DNA from: 2-02-FULL-66-22 sp964576535
GTDB lineage: Bacteria > Methylomirabilota > Methylomirabilia > Methylomirabilales > 2-02-FULL-66-22
Assembly: GCA_964576535.1 (NCBI GenBank)
Contig: CAZNWB010000034.1
Coordinates: 1-34,264 of the forward strand
Length of the DNA: 34,264 bases
Reading direction: 5' to 3'
Every line of letters starts with the position of its first letter. Within the stretch, counting starts at the first letter, position 1. The position numbers were made by a program, and so were the translations under genes. Below, in pieces: positions 23,128 through 31,619 of the stretch. Under the pieces are notes generated by a model. That model was not told the origin of the DNA and searched no databases. It saw only the letters and a program-made list of their open reading frames with translations.

Positions 23128-24111
23128 ATGGGCTGCGCCAGAATCATCGGGACCGGGTCGTACGCGCCGGCCAAGGTCCTGACGAACTACGATCTGGAAA
23201 AGTTGCTGGACACCAGCGACGAGTGGATCCGCACGCGAACCGGGATCTCGGAACGGCGGATGACCACGGAGGCCGAGGCCACGTCGGATCTGGCCTACGA
23301 GGCGTCGCTCAAGGCCCTCGCCGCGGCCGGGGTGGATCCCGCCGACCTGGACATGATCCTGGTGGCCACGGTCACGCCGGACATGTTCTTCCCATCCACG
23401 GCGTGCGTCCTCCAGGACCGCCTGGGTTCCCGGCGGGCGGGGGCCATGGACATTTCGGCCGCCTGCTCGGGGTTCATCTATGGGTTGGCGGTGGCGGACG
23501 GGCTCCTGCGCCTGGGGACGCTGCGGACCGTGCTCCTGGTCGGGGCGGAGACCCTGACCAAGATTTTGAACTGGAAGGATCGCAACACCTGCGTGCTCTT
23601 CGGCGACGGGGCGGGGGCGGCGGTCCTGCGATGGAGCGAGGGGGAGCGGGGGATCCTCTCCGTCCACCTCTTCGCCGACGGCGCCAAGGGATCGCAGCTC
23701 ATGATACCGGGCGGCGGGTCGCGCCATCCGATCTCCCAGCAGGTGGTGGACGAGGGGCTGGCCGCCATCCAGATGAACAACGGGAACGAGGTATTCAAGG
23801 TGGCGGTGCGAGCCATGGAGGATGCGGCCATCACCGCCCTGAAGCACAATCACCTGGACCTCGGCGACGTGGACCTCCTGGTGCCGCACCAGGCCAACCG
23901 TCGGATCATCGACGCCGTGGGACAGCGCCTGGGGCTCCCCGAGGACAAGGTGTGCGTGAACATCCAGAAATACGGCAACACCTCGGCGGCGTCCATCCCC
24001 CTGGCGCTGGACGAGGCGATCCAGGCGGGACGGGTGAAGCCGGGGGATCTCCTGCTCCTGTGCGCGTTCGGGGGCGGGTTGACTTGGGGCTCGGCCCTCA
24101 TCCGCTGGTGA
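23128..24111 (+). CDS. fabH: 3-oxoacyl-ACP synthase III (KAS III)
   Basis: 327 aa initiating condensing enzyme that joins acetyl-CoA (or a branched primer) to malonyl-ACP. The catalytic triad is complete: Cys113 in DISAACSGFIYG, His254 in VPHQANRRIID and Asn284 in YGNTSAASIPLAL. GGAGGGGTGA lies before ATG 23128. Followed by the 118-nt hairpin element 24122-24239, so fabD is not tightly coupled to it. Confidence 0.98.
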   Translation: MGCARIIGTGSYAPAKVLTNYDLEKLLDTSDEWIRTRTGISERRMTTEAEATSDLAYEASLKALAAAGVDPADLDMILVATVTPDMFFPSTACVLQDRLGSRRAGAMDISAACSGFIYGLAVADGLLRLGTLRTVLLVGAETLTKILNWKDRNTCVLFGDGAGAAVLRWSEGERGILSVHLFADGAKGSQLMIPGGGSRHPISQQVVDEGLAAIQMNNGNEVFKVAVRAMEDAAITALKHNHLDLGDVDLLVPHQANRRIIDAVGQRLGLPEDKVCVNIQKYGNTSAASIPLALDEAIQAGRVKPGDLLLLCAFGGGLTWGSALIRW

Positions 24112-24121
24112 GACGCTTCGC

Positions 24122-24239
24122 TCAAGGAAAACGGACAACTGACACTCTCAATGGAAAACAGACAACCGACAACTGACAACCGGTCAACCGAGATCGTCGG
24201 TTTTGCATTGTCGGTTGTCGGTTTGAAATTTTAGATTGA
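24122..24239. repeat. Tandem 7-nt (GACAACC/GGTTGTC) hairpin element between fabH and fabD
   Basis: Left arm units: GACAACT (24134-24140), GACACTC, then GACAACC (24161-24167), GACAACT, GACAACC. Apex: AACCGA (24186-24191), loop GATCG, TCGGTT (24197-24202). Right arm units: ATTGTCG (24207-24213), GTTGTCG, GTTTGAA, ending AATTTTAGATTGA three bases before the fabD ATG. CAATGGAAAAC (24149-24159) and TTTTAGATTG near the ends look like imperfect terminal inverted repeats. The same end pattern occurs at 31500-31619 and 8637-8708. The element replaces any ribosome-binding site for fabD. Confidence 0.88.
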
Positions 24240-24242
24240 CTC

Positions 24243-25166
24243 ATGGGCAAAATCGCGTACGTGTTTCCGGGGCAGGGGTCCCAGGCGGTCGGCATGGGCC
24301 GGGAGCTGGGCGAGGCGTCCCCCCGCTGGGCAGACGCCAACGCCGCCCTGGGGTTCGACCTACGCCGCCTGTGCTTCGAGGGGCCGGAAGCGGACCTCAC
24401 TCTCACGGCCAACACGCAGCCGGCCATCCTGACGGCCAGCATCGTGGCCTTGGATGCCCTGGTGGCGGCCGGAGGGACGTACGACTTCGTGGCCGGCCAT
24501 TCCCTGGGTGAGTATTCGGCCCTGGTGGCGGCCGGCGCCGTGGATTTTTCCGATGCGGTCCGCACCGTGCGGGCGCGCGGGCAGTTCATGCAGGAAGCGG
24601 TGCCCCCGGGCGAGGGCGCCATGGCCGCCATTTTGGGCCTGGACCGGGCGCTGGTCTTCCAGGCGTGCGAGGAGGCACAGGGGGCGGGCGTGGTCCAGGT
24701 GGCCAATCTCAATGGCCCCGGCCAGACGGTGATCGCCGGGGCGGCGGCGGCCGTGGGGCGCGCCGTGGAACTGGCCAAGGCCAAGGGTGCGAAGCGCGCC
24801 GTGCCGCTCCCGGTGAGCGCCCCATTCCACTGCGCCCTGATGGCGCCCGCTGCCGAACGGCTCCAGGCCGTCCTGCGGACGGTCCGGTTCCGCGATCTTC
24901 GGGTGCCCCTGGCGACGAACGTGGACGCCGACGTGCTCAGCGAGGGCGCACGAGTGCAAGACGCCCTGGTTCGGCAGGTGACGGCGCCGGTCCGGTGGGA
25001 TGAGGTGGTGATCCGGCTGGTCAAGGAGGGGGCCGAGACCTTCGTGGAGGTCGGCCCCGGGAAGGTCCTGTCGGGGATGATCCGGCGGATCGCGCCCGAG
25101 GTCCGGGTCCTGAATGTCGAGGACCGGTCCTCCCTCGAGACGACGGTGAAGGCCCTGAGAGGGTGA
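24243..25166 (+). CDS. fabD: Malonyl-CoA:ACP transacylase
   Basis: 307 aa. Loads malonate onto ACP. FPGQGSQAVGMG at the N-terminus, nucleophile Ser87 in GHSLGEYSALVAAG, the arginine that binds the malonyl carboxylate in RARGQFMQEA, GPGQTVIAGA, and active-site His196 in PVSAPFHC are all present. ATG 24243 has no good Shine-Dalgarno because the repeat element reaches to within three bases of it; the family N-terminus nevertheless begins here (MGKIAYVFPGQ). Confidence 0.98.
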   Translation: MGKIAYVFPGQGSQAVGMGRELGEASPRWADANAALGFDLRRLCFEGPEADLTLTANTQPAILTASIVALDALVAAGGTYDFVAGHSLGEYSALVAAGAVDFSDAVRTVRARGQFMQEAVPPGEGAMAAILGLDRALVFQACEEAQGAGVVQVANLNGPGQTVIAGAAAAVGRAVELAKAKGAKRAVPLPVSAPFHCALMAPAAERLQAVLRTVRFRDLRVPLATNVDADVLSEGARVQDALVRQVTAPVRWDEVVIRLVKEGAETFVEVGPGKVLSGMIRRIAPEVRVLNVEDRSSLETTVKALRG

Positions 25167-25279
25167 GCAATCAGCGGTCAGCCCCGGAAGACCTGGGCAC
25201 GGCGGGTCCGGGTCGTCCACGCCGTTTCCTGATACTGACCATTCAGAAGCTGAGAGCTGACTGCTGACGGCTGAGGGCT
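25167..25279. repeat. Tandem 7-nt (GCTGACN) hairpin element between fabD and fabG
   Basis: Left arm ATCAGCGGTCAGCC (25170-25183) begins three bases after the fabD stop. Right arm: degenerate units from 25229, then four exact 7-mers GCTGAGA (25249-25255), GCTGACT, GCTGACG, GCTGAGG and a final GCT at 25277-25279, eight bases before fabG. The 45 nt in between are unrelated. Same unit family as the element at 28725-28795. Confidence 0.85.
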
Positions 25280-25287
25280 TCCGAGAG

Positions 25288-26034
25288 ATGAGCCTGGCGG
25301 ACAAAGTTGCATTGGTGACCGGCGGCTCCCGCGGGATCGGCGCGGCCATCGCGCAGAGCCTGTCAGAGGCGGGGGCGGCCGTCGGCCTCTGCGCCCGCCA
25401 TCTCGAGGCGACCGTGAGCGTCGCCAAGGCCATCGAGGCGCGGGGGGGCCGGGCGCTGGCCGTCGAAGCCGACATCGGCCGCGCCGAGGACGCCGATCGG
25501 GTGGTGGCGGCGTGCCTGGATCGCTTCGGGCGGATTGACATCCTGGTGAACAACGCGGGCACCACCCGGGATGGGCTGATCGTGCGGATGAAGGACGAGG
25601 ACTGGGATCAGGTCCTGGCGGTGCATCTCGACGGGGCGTTCCGCTGCTCCCGGGCCGCGTTGCGTCCGATGCTGAAACAGAAGCAAGGCGGGCGCATCAT
25701 CAACATCAGCTCCGTGGTGGGGAGCATGGGCAACGCCGGGCAGGCGAATTATGCCGCGGCCAAGGCCGGCCTGATCGGGCTGACCAGGGCCCTGGCCAGG
25801 GAGGTCGCCTCGCGCGGCGTCACCGTCAACGCCGTGTCGCCGGGATTCATCGACACCGACCTGACGGCCGGTATTCCCGAAACCGTCCGGCAGACCTACC
25901 TGGCCCAGATCCCCCTGGGACGGTTCGGAACGGTGGCGGAGGTGGCAGCGGTGGTGACCTTCCTGGCCTCCGACAGCGCCGCGTACATCACGGGACAGGT
26001 AATCCACGTGAACGGGGGGATGTGGTCGTCGTAG
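25288..26034 (+). CDS. fabG: 3-oxoacyl-ACP reductase
   Basis: 248 aa short-chain dehydrogenase, NADPH-dependent, first reduction of each elongation cycle. TGGSRGIGAAIA (11-22) cofactor loop, NNAGTTRDGLIVRM, and the catalytic Ser142, Tyr155 and Lys159 in SSVVGSMGNAGQANYAAAK. The PGFIDTD segment and C-terminal YITGQVIHVNGGM are typical of FabG. ATG 25288 is preceded only by GAGAG immediately upstream. 30 nt separate it from acpP. Confidence 0.98.
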   Translation: MSLADKVALVTGGSRGIGAAIAQSLSEAGAAVGLCARHLEATVSVAKAIEARGGRALAVEADIGRAEDADRVVAACLDRFGRIDILVNNAGTTRDGLIVRMKDEDWDQVLAVHLDGAFRCSRAALRPMLKQKQGGRIINISSVVGSMGNAGQANYAAAKAGLIGLTRALAREVASRGVTVNAVSPGFIDTDLTAGIPETVRQTYLAQIPLGRFGTVAEVAAVVTFLASDSAAYITGQVIHVNGGMWSS

Positions 26035-26064
26035 CCGGTGACCTATGGGGAGAAGGAGGCGACT

Positions 26065-26307
26065 GTGAGTGCGGCTGTAGAAGACAAGGTCAAGAAGATC
26101 ATCATTGACCAGCTGGGTGTGGATGAGGCCGAGGTGACCCCAGAGGCCAAGTTCATTGATGATCTCGGGGCGGACTCACTGGATACGGTCGAACTGGTCA
26201 TGGCGCTGGAGGAGGAATTCGGGATCGAGATCCCGGACGAGGACGCGGAGAAAATCGCCACCGTCCGGGATGCGATCAACTACATTCAGGAGCACAAGAA
26301 GGCGTAA
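26065..26307 (+). CDS. acpP: Acyl carrier protein
   Basis: 80 aa acidic carrier; the phosphopantetheine arm attaches to Ser38 in DDLGADSLDTVEL. Helix I begins VEDKVKKIIIDQLGV and helix III contains EIPDEDAEKIATV, as in all AcpP. GTG 26065 is chosen because AAGGAGG lies at 26053-26059, five bases upstream; an open frame further upstream would put residues before that site. Followed by a hairpin and fabF. Confidence 0.98.
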   Translation: MSAAVEDKVKKIIIDQLGVDEAEVTPEAKFIDDLGADSLDTVELVMALEEEFGIEIPDEDAEKIATVRDAINYIQEHKKA

Positions 26308-26367
26308 CCGCAGCCTGACCGCTCGCGGTCGCCACCAGTCGACCCGCTGAGCGCGCGGCAACTGCGT

Positions 26368-26392
26368 GGGGACGCAATGACGCTCGCGTCCC
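26368..26392. repeat. Hairpin between acpP and fabF
   Basis: GGGACGC (26368-26374), 11-nt loop, GCGTCCC (26386-26392), 20 nt before the fabF start. A second small dyad GACCGC-TC-GCGGTC lies at 26316-26329. ACP must be made in large excess over the condensing enzyme, so a partial attenuator or an RNA 3'-end-protecting structure here would make sense. Confidence 0.55.
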
Positions 26393-26411
26393 AGAGAGGC
26401 AAGGGGGAAGT

Positions 26412-27650
26412 ATGGTCCGCGTCGTCGTCACCGGGTTGGGGGCGGTGGCCCCCAACGGGATCGGGACACAGACCTTCTGGGAGAATTTGCTCAACGGGGT
26501 CTCGGGCGTTGCCCCCATCACCCGGTTCGACGCCAGCAAGCACGATACCCAGATTGCGGGCGAGGTGAAAGGATTCGATCCCCTGCAGTGGATCGAGAAG
26601 AAGGAAGCCCGCAAGATGGACCTCTTCATCCATTTCGCCGTCGCCGCCGGCCAGATGGCCTACGATGACTCGGCCCTCAAGGTGACCGACGACAACCGCG
26701 AGCGGGTCGGGGTCTTTGTGGGGACGGGCATGGGCGGGATCCCCGCACTGGAGGAGTCCCACCGGATCCTCATGGAGAAGGGGCCGGGGCGCATCAGCGC
26801 CTTCTTCATCCCGTCCATCATCACGAACCTGGCCTCGGGGCAGATCTCCATGCGGTTCGGGATGAAGGGTCCCAACTCGTGCGTCTCCACGGCCTGCGCC
26901 AGCGGCAATCACGCCATCGGCGATTCCTTCAGGATCATCCAGCGCGGCGAAGCGGACGTCATGCTGGCCGGGGGCAGCGAGGCGGTGATCACCCCCCTCA
27001 CGATCGGCGGGTTCTGTTCCATGAAGGCCCTCTCCACGCGGAATCATGAGCCGACGCGCGCCAGCCGCCCCTTCGACAAGGACCGGGACGGCTTCGTGAT
27101 GGGCGAGGGCTCGGGGATCCTGGTGCTGGAGTCCCTGGAGCACGCCCGGCGGCGGCGGGCCAAGGTCTACGCCGAGATCGTGGGCTACGGGATGTCCGCG
27201 GATGCCTACCACATCACCCAGCCCGCCCCGGAGGGGGAGGGGGCCGTCCGCTCCATGCGGCTGGCCCTCCAGGATGCCGCGCTGGCCCCTTCCCTGGTGG
27301 ACTACATCAACGCCCACGGCACGTCCACTCCCGCCGGGGACCTGAACGAGACCCTGGCCATCAAGGCCGTCTTCGGCGACCACGCGCGCTCCCTGGCGGT
27401 GAGTTCGACGAAGTCCATGACCGGGCACCTGCTGGGCGCCGCCGGCGGCATCGAGTCGGTCATCACCGTCCTCGCTATCGCCCGCGGCATGCTGCCGCCC
27501 ACCATCAACTACGATACCCCGGATCCCGAGTGCGACCTGGATTACGTCCCCAACAGGGCGCGCCGCAAAGACGTGCGGTACGCGATGACCAACTCCTTCG
27601 GCTTCGGCGGCACGAACGCCACCCTCGTCTTCAAGAAGTTCGAGGACTAG
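26412..27650 (+). CDS. fabF: 3-oxoacyl-ACP synthase II (KAS II)
   Basis: 412 aa elongation condensing enzyme. Active-site Cys162 in STACASGNHAIGDSF, His302 in INAHGTSTPAGD, Lys334 and His339 in TKSMTGHLLGAAGG, and the C-terminal NSFGFGGTNATL loop are all present. ATG 26412 follows AAGGGGGAAG. Last gene of the fab operon; it is convergent with the minus-strand rib operon, with the nested hairpin at 27673-27796 between them. Confidence 0.98.
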   Translation: MVRVVVTGLGAVAPNGIGTQTFWENLLNGVSGVAPITRFDASKHDTQIAGEVKGFDPLQWIEKKEARKMDLFIHFAVAAGQMAYDDSALKVTDDNRERVGVFVGTGMGGIPALEESHRILMEKGPGRISAFFIPSIITNLASGQISMRFGMKGPNSCVSTACASGNHAIGDSFRIIQRGEADVMLAGGSEAVITPLTIGGFCSMKALSTRNHEPTRASRPFDKDRDGFVMGEGSGILVLESLEHARRRRAKVYAEIVGYGMSADAYHITQPAPEGEGAVRSMRLALQDAALAPSLVDYINAHGTSTPAGDLNETLAIKAVFGDHARSLAVSSTKSMTGHLLGAAGGIESVITVLAIARGMLPPTINYDTPDPECDLDYVPNRARRKDVRYAMTNSFGFGGTNATLVFKKFED

Positions 27651-27672
27651 CCCCGCCTCTCCAAAGATCTCA

Positions 27673-27796
27673 CCGCCAAGACGCCAAGACCGCCACAATT
27701 TCGTGGCAATTGGGCAATTGGGCAATTGGGCAACTGGGAGCACCTGATTGCCAGATTGCCGAGTTGCCTGATTGCCAGTATTGGCGCCTTGGCGGT
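27673..27796. repeat. Nested double 8-nt tandem-repeat hairpin between convergent operons
   Basis: Outer arms: CCGCCAAG, ACGCCAAG, ACCGCCA (27673-27695) against TTGGCGCC, TTGGCGGT (27781-27796). Inner arms: TGGCAATT, GGGCAATT, GGGCAATT, GGGCAACT (27704-27735) against GATTGCCA, GATTGCCG, AGTTGCCT, GATTGCCA (27746-27777). All units are exactly 8 nt. It separates fabF (plus) from the M17-like gene (minus) and could act as a bidirectional terminator, although T-runs are absent. Confidence 0.88.
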
Positions 27797-27817
27797 TCGA
27801 TGTTCGGGAGGGGCGGG

Positions 27818-28294
27818 TCAGGCGCTGTTGGGCGGGGACAGGACGCTCACCGTGAAGCTGGCGTCGGGGCGGCCGCGGTCCAGCTCGGCCGAGAAGCCCT
27901 CCAGAAAGGCCTGGCGGATCCGGCTGGGTTGCTCCTGCGGGAAGGCGCGAAAGGGCGGCTCCATCGCCACCTGCGTGCAGCCGAGGCCCAGGATCGTCTG
28001 GGCCGCCAGGTACGAGAGCCGGTAGAGGGCCACCACGGACAGATCGGTCCGGGAGCCGAGGCCCATCACCAGGATCATCTTGGCCCGGAGTTTCCCGTTG
28101 GGGGAGAGCAGGACGCTCGCCCCGCGCTCCCCGCCAAACTTCCCCCGTGCGCGGAGCCGGGAGACGGCCCCGCACAGGATCCAGTCCACCCATCCCAGGC
28201 GGCCGCGTGGTACCGGCTCGTCCGCCAGGCGGAACAGGAGCAGCACGTCTGCGTCGAGTTCCTCGAGCGGGTCGCTGGCCTCCCGGATCTCCAT
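27818..28294 (-). CDS. Peptidase M17 N-terminal-domain-like protein
   Basis: 158 aa. The stretch LDADVLLLFRLADEPVPRGR, WVDWILCGAVSRL, then KFGGERGASVLLSPNGKL and MILVMGLGSR resembles the non-catalytic N-terminal domain of leucyl aminopeptidases, where a V-L-x-F x-D-E-x-P-L-x-G x-x-x-x-D pattern and the later GLG are conserved. No metal-binding catalytic domain follows, so it is not a peptidase by itself. ATG 28294 is two bases from the nusB stop; upstream in-frame starts would overlap nusB. Role unknown; last gene of the rib-nusB operon. Confidence 0.75.
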   Translation of the reverse strand: MEIREASDPLEELDADVLLLFRLADEPVPRGRLGWVDWILCGAVSRLRARGKFGGERGASVLLSPNGKLRAKMILVMGLGSRTDLSVVALYRLSYLAAQTILGLGCTQVAMEPPFRAFPQEQPSRIRQAFLEGFSAELDRGRPDASFTVSVLSPPNSA

Positions 28295-28295
28295 C

Positions 28296-28721
28296 TCAGG
28301 CGGGAGTTTCCTGGCGGGAGCGCAGGTGAAGGCGGATCTGGTCCAGGATGCCGTTGACGAAGGCACCCGATTCCTCGCTGCCGTACAGCTTCGCGAGCTC
28401 GATAGCCTCGTTGATGGCGACCTTCTCCGGGACGTCGTGGCGGTACAGAAGCTCGTAGGTGGCCAGGCGGAGGATGTTCCGCTCCACCAGGGCGATCCGC
28501 GCGAGACTCCAGTGGGTGGCGTTGGCGCCGATCAGGGCGTCGATCTCGGGACCGTGTTCCACCGTCCCTCCCACCAGGTTGTCAGCGAACTCCCTGACCT
28601 CGGGGAGGACGGACCGGTCCTTCCAGAAATCTTCCAAGACCCGGGCCGCCCCGCCGGACCGAAACTCCAGCTCGTAGAGCACCATCAGGGCGATTTCGCG
28701 GGCTTTCCGTCGCTTGCCCAT
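28296..28721 (-). CDS. nusB: Transcription antitermination factor NusB
   Basis: 141 aa all-helical RNA-binding protein that joins NusE/S10 on boxA of rRNA leaders. MGKRRKAREIALMVLYELEF at the start, ILRLATYELLYRHDVPEKVA and INEAIELAKLYGSEESGAFV are highly characteristic, as is the terminal VNGILDQIRLHLR. The start may be ATG 28721 or ATG 28727; the latter lies inside the first unit of the CATCAGC repeat. Neither has a normal ribosome-binding site. ribH-nusB is a very common gene pair. Confidence 0.96.
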   Translation of the reverse strand: MGKRRKAREIALMVLYELEFRSGGAARVLEDFWKDRSVLPEVREFADNLVGGTVEHGPEIDALIGANATHWSLARIALVERNILRLATYELLYRHDVPEKVAINEAIELAKLYGSEESGAFVNGILDQIRLHLRSRQETPA

Positions 28722-28724
28722 CCC

Positions 28725-28795
28725 CATCAGCCATCAGCCATCAGCCATCAGCCATCAGCCAGGAGTTGAGTGCTGATCGCTGAAAGCTGACAGCT
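28725..28795. repeat. Tandem 7-nt (CATCAGC) hairpin element between ribH and nusB
   Basis: Five perfect CATCAGC units (28725-28759), 12 nt, then GCTGATC, GCTGAAA, GCTGACA and a partial GCT (28772-28795). On the minus strand the element starts at the ribH stop codon (TGA overlaps it) and runs into the possible nusB start codon, so it fills the spacer exactly. Same unit family as 25167-25279 and the decayed copy at 32842-32873. Confidence 0.92.
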
Positions 28796-29262
28796 CATTT
28801 GAGTTCCCGGAACAGATTGGCCATCTCGATGGCGGAGCAGGCCGCATCGAAACCCTTGTTGCCGCTCTTGCCCCCCGCCCGCTCGACCGCCTGCTCGATG
28901 GAGTCCGTGGTGAGGACCCCGAAGGCCATGGGGACGCCCGTCTCCAGGGCGGCGGCCGCTACCCCCTTGGATACCTCGCCCGCGATGTACTCGAAATGCG
29001 GGGTGGCGCCGCGGATCACCGTGCCCAGGCAGAGGATGGCGTTGTAGTGTCCCGTCGTGGCCAGGCGTTTCGCCGCCAGCGGAATCTCAAAGGAGCCCGG
29101 TACCCTCACCACGTGGATCTGGTCGTCCTCGGCCCCGTGGCGGCGGAGGCCATCCAGGGCCCCCTCCAGCAGGCGGGCGGTGATGAATTCGTTGGTCCGG
29201 CTCACCACGATGCCGAAGGTGAGCCCCTTGGCCACGAGGGCCCCTTCCCAGGTCCGTCCCAT
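28795..29262 (-). CDS. ribH: 6,7-dimethyl-8-ribityllumazine synthase
   Basis: 155 aa. Condenses 3,4-dihydroxy-2-butanone 4-phosphate with 5-amino-6-ribitylaminouracil, usually in 60-mer capsids. FGIVVSRTNEFIT, VRVPGSFEIPLAA, and the catalytic His89 in RGATPHFEYIAGEV are in place, with VLTTDSIEQAVERAG and the NKG turn near the end. AAGGAGGAC precedes ATG 29262, one of the best ribosome-binding sites in the operon. About 89 nt separate it from ribBA; that spacer holds a degenerate CAGCGA/GACAGCGAG stretch (29281-29306). Confidence 0.97.
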   Translation of the reverse strand: MGRTWEGALVAKGLTFGIVVSRTNEFITARLLEGALDGLRRHGAEDDQIHVVRVPGSFEIPLAAKRLATTGHYNAILCLGTVIRGATPHFEYIAGEVSKGVAAAALETGVPMAFGVLTTDSIEQAVERAGGKSGNKGFDAACSAIEMANLFRELK

Positions 29263-29351
29263 ACGTCCTCCTTCAAGCAAACAGCGATTGCGAGATCCGA
29301 CAGCGAGCCCGCAGAGCGCCGTCCCAATTGCCCGCGGGTGGAGCGCACTCC

Positions 29352-30718
<1,367 letters not shown>

Positions 30719-30722
<4 letters not shown>

Positions 30723-31369
30723 GCGAAACCGTGCTCCTGCAACATGGCCAGGGTGAGGCCCGCCTGGCCCGTCGCCTCCAATCGTCCGGCCAGGAGGCGG
30801 GCCACGTGCTTTCCCAGCAGATCCGCCTCCAGGTTGACCGGGTCGCCGACGCGCTTGTTTCTGAGCGTGGTGTGCTCCAGGGTGTGCGGGATGATGGCCA
30901 CGCCGAAGGCGTCGCGGGACAGCTCCGCCACGGTCAGGCTGATACCATCCACGGCAATGGAGCCCTTCATCACCAGCAGGGACCCCAGCTCCCGGGGGAA
31001 GCGGATGCGGATGAACTCGCCGTCGCCCTGGGGAACGCGCTCGGCAAGCTGCCCGACGCCATCCACGTGGCCGGTGACCAGGTGCCCGCCCAGGCGATCT
31101 CCCAGGCGCAATGGTCGCTCCAGGTTCACCCGGGCGCCGGCCCGCAGCCTGCCCAGCGTGGTGCGCTTGAGCGTCTCGACCGAGAGATCGGCGGCGAACC
31201 CGTCCCCGCGGAGGGCGGTCACGGTGAGACACGCGCCTTCCACGGCGATGCTCTCCCCGAGGCGCAGGCCTTCGGCGAGCGCTCCCGCCCCGATGTGCAC
31301 CCGTGCGCCCTCGCCCTGGCGCGAGAACTCCTGAACGGTGCCGATGGCTTCGATGATGCCGGTAAACAC
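30719..31369 (-). CDS. ribE: Riboflavin synthase, alpha subunit
   Basis: 216 aa from GTG 31369. Dismutates two lumazine molecules to riboflavin. Two tandem lumazine-binding barrels are visible: VFTGIIEAIGTV, ESIAVEGACLTVTAL, GGHLVTGHVDGVG in the first and SIAVDGISLTVAEL, IIPHTLEHTTL in the second. Family members begin MFTGIIE, so GTG 31369 is right by homology, but the bases before it are the tandem repeat 31371-31447 and contain no ribosome-binding site. The frame also continues upstream through the repeat to an ATG at 31426. An identical GTGTTTAC preceded by GAGG lies at 31493-31478 beyond the 10-N gap. The stop overlaps ribBA. Confidence 0.95.
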
Positions 31370-31370
31370 G

Positions 31371-31447
31371 ACTGTTCGATGGTTCGACTGTTCGATGGTT
31401 CGATGGTTCAAGAACGACCGAACCACCGAACTCCCGAACGACCGAAC
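31371..31447. repeat. Tandem 8-nt (ATGGTTCG/GAACNNCC) hairpin element before ribE
   Basis: Left arm: ACTGTTCG, ATGGTTCG, ACTGTTCG, ATGGTTCG, ATGGTTC (31371-31409). Right arm after AA: GAACGACC, GAACCACC, GAACTCCC, GAACGACC, GAAC (31412-31447). Every unit is exactly 8 nt, and the arms are complementary at GGTTC/GAAC in each register. On the minus strand it touches the ribE GTG. It lies 20 bases from the 10-N gap. Confidence 0.92.
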
Positions 31448-31467
31448 GCCTTTTCCTGACTAGCGTG

Positions 31468-31477
31468 NNNNNNNNNN
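31468..31477. other. Assembly gap (10 N)
   Basis: Ten N, a shorter placeholder than the other gaps, of the kind put in where two contigs are judged adjacent or nearly overlapping. It sits between the ribE tandem repeat and a second copy of the ribE start sequence. Confidence 0.99.
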
Positions 31478-31493
31478 GTAAACACAGGTCCTC
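31478..31493 (-). promoter_or_regulatory. Displaced copy of the ribE start with ribosome-binding site
   Basis: On the minus strand GAGG (31493-31490), ACCT, GTGTTTAC (31485-31478). The last eight bases equal the first eight of the ribE coding sequence at 31369-31362 and are followed directly by the N gap. This is what the intact ribE start would be expected to look like. Either the tandem element was inserted with an 8-bp target duplication, or the two contig ends overlap here. Confidence 0.7.
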
Positions 31494-31499
31494 AATGAA

Positions 31500-31619
31500 C
31501 AATGAAAAACCGACAACCGACAACTGACAATGATGGGCCGTCAGGCGCCCCAGCTCTCGCTTCCCGACCCCGCAACCCCATTGGTCGGTTCCTCATTGTC
31601 GGTTTGAAAATTTTCATTG
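31500..31619. repeat. Tandem 7-nt (GACAACC/GGTTGTC) hairpin element between ribD and ribE
   Basis: Left arm CAATGAAAAAC, then GACAACC (31512-31518), GACAACT, GACAATG. Right arm from TTGGTCGG (31581) through ATTGTCGGTTTGAAAA to TTTTCATTG (31611-31619). The ends are perfect 9-bp inverted repeats (CAATGAAAA at 31500-31508 against TTTTCATTG). About 48 nt of unrelated sequence lie in the loop. The ribD stop codon is inside the right terminus. Same class as 24122-24239 and 8637-8708. Confidence 0.88.

Noticed and set aside
28725..28759. Five CATCAGC units as a possible CRISPR array
   Set aside because: Units are 7 nt and directly adjacent with no spacers; no cas genes are near.
31370..31426. Repeat-encoded N-terminal extension of ribE starting at ATG 31426
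   Set aside because: The added residues come wholly from the tandem repeat and the family begins at VFTGIIE; no ribosome-binding site favours the longer form.
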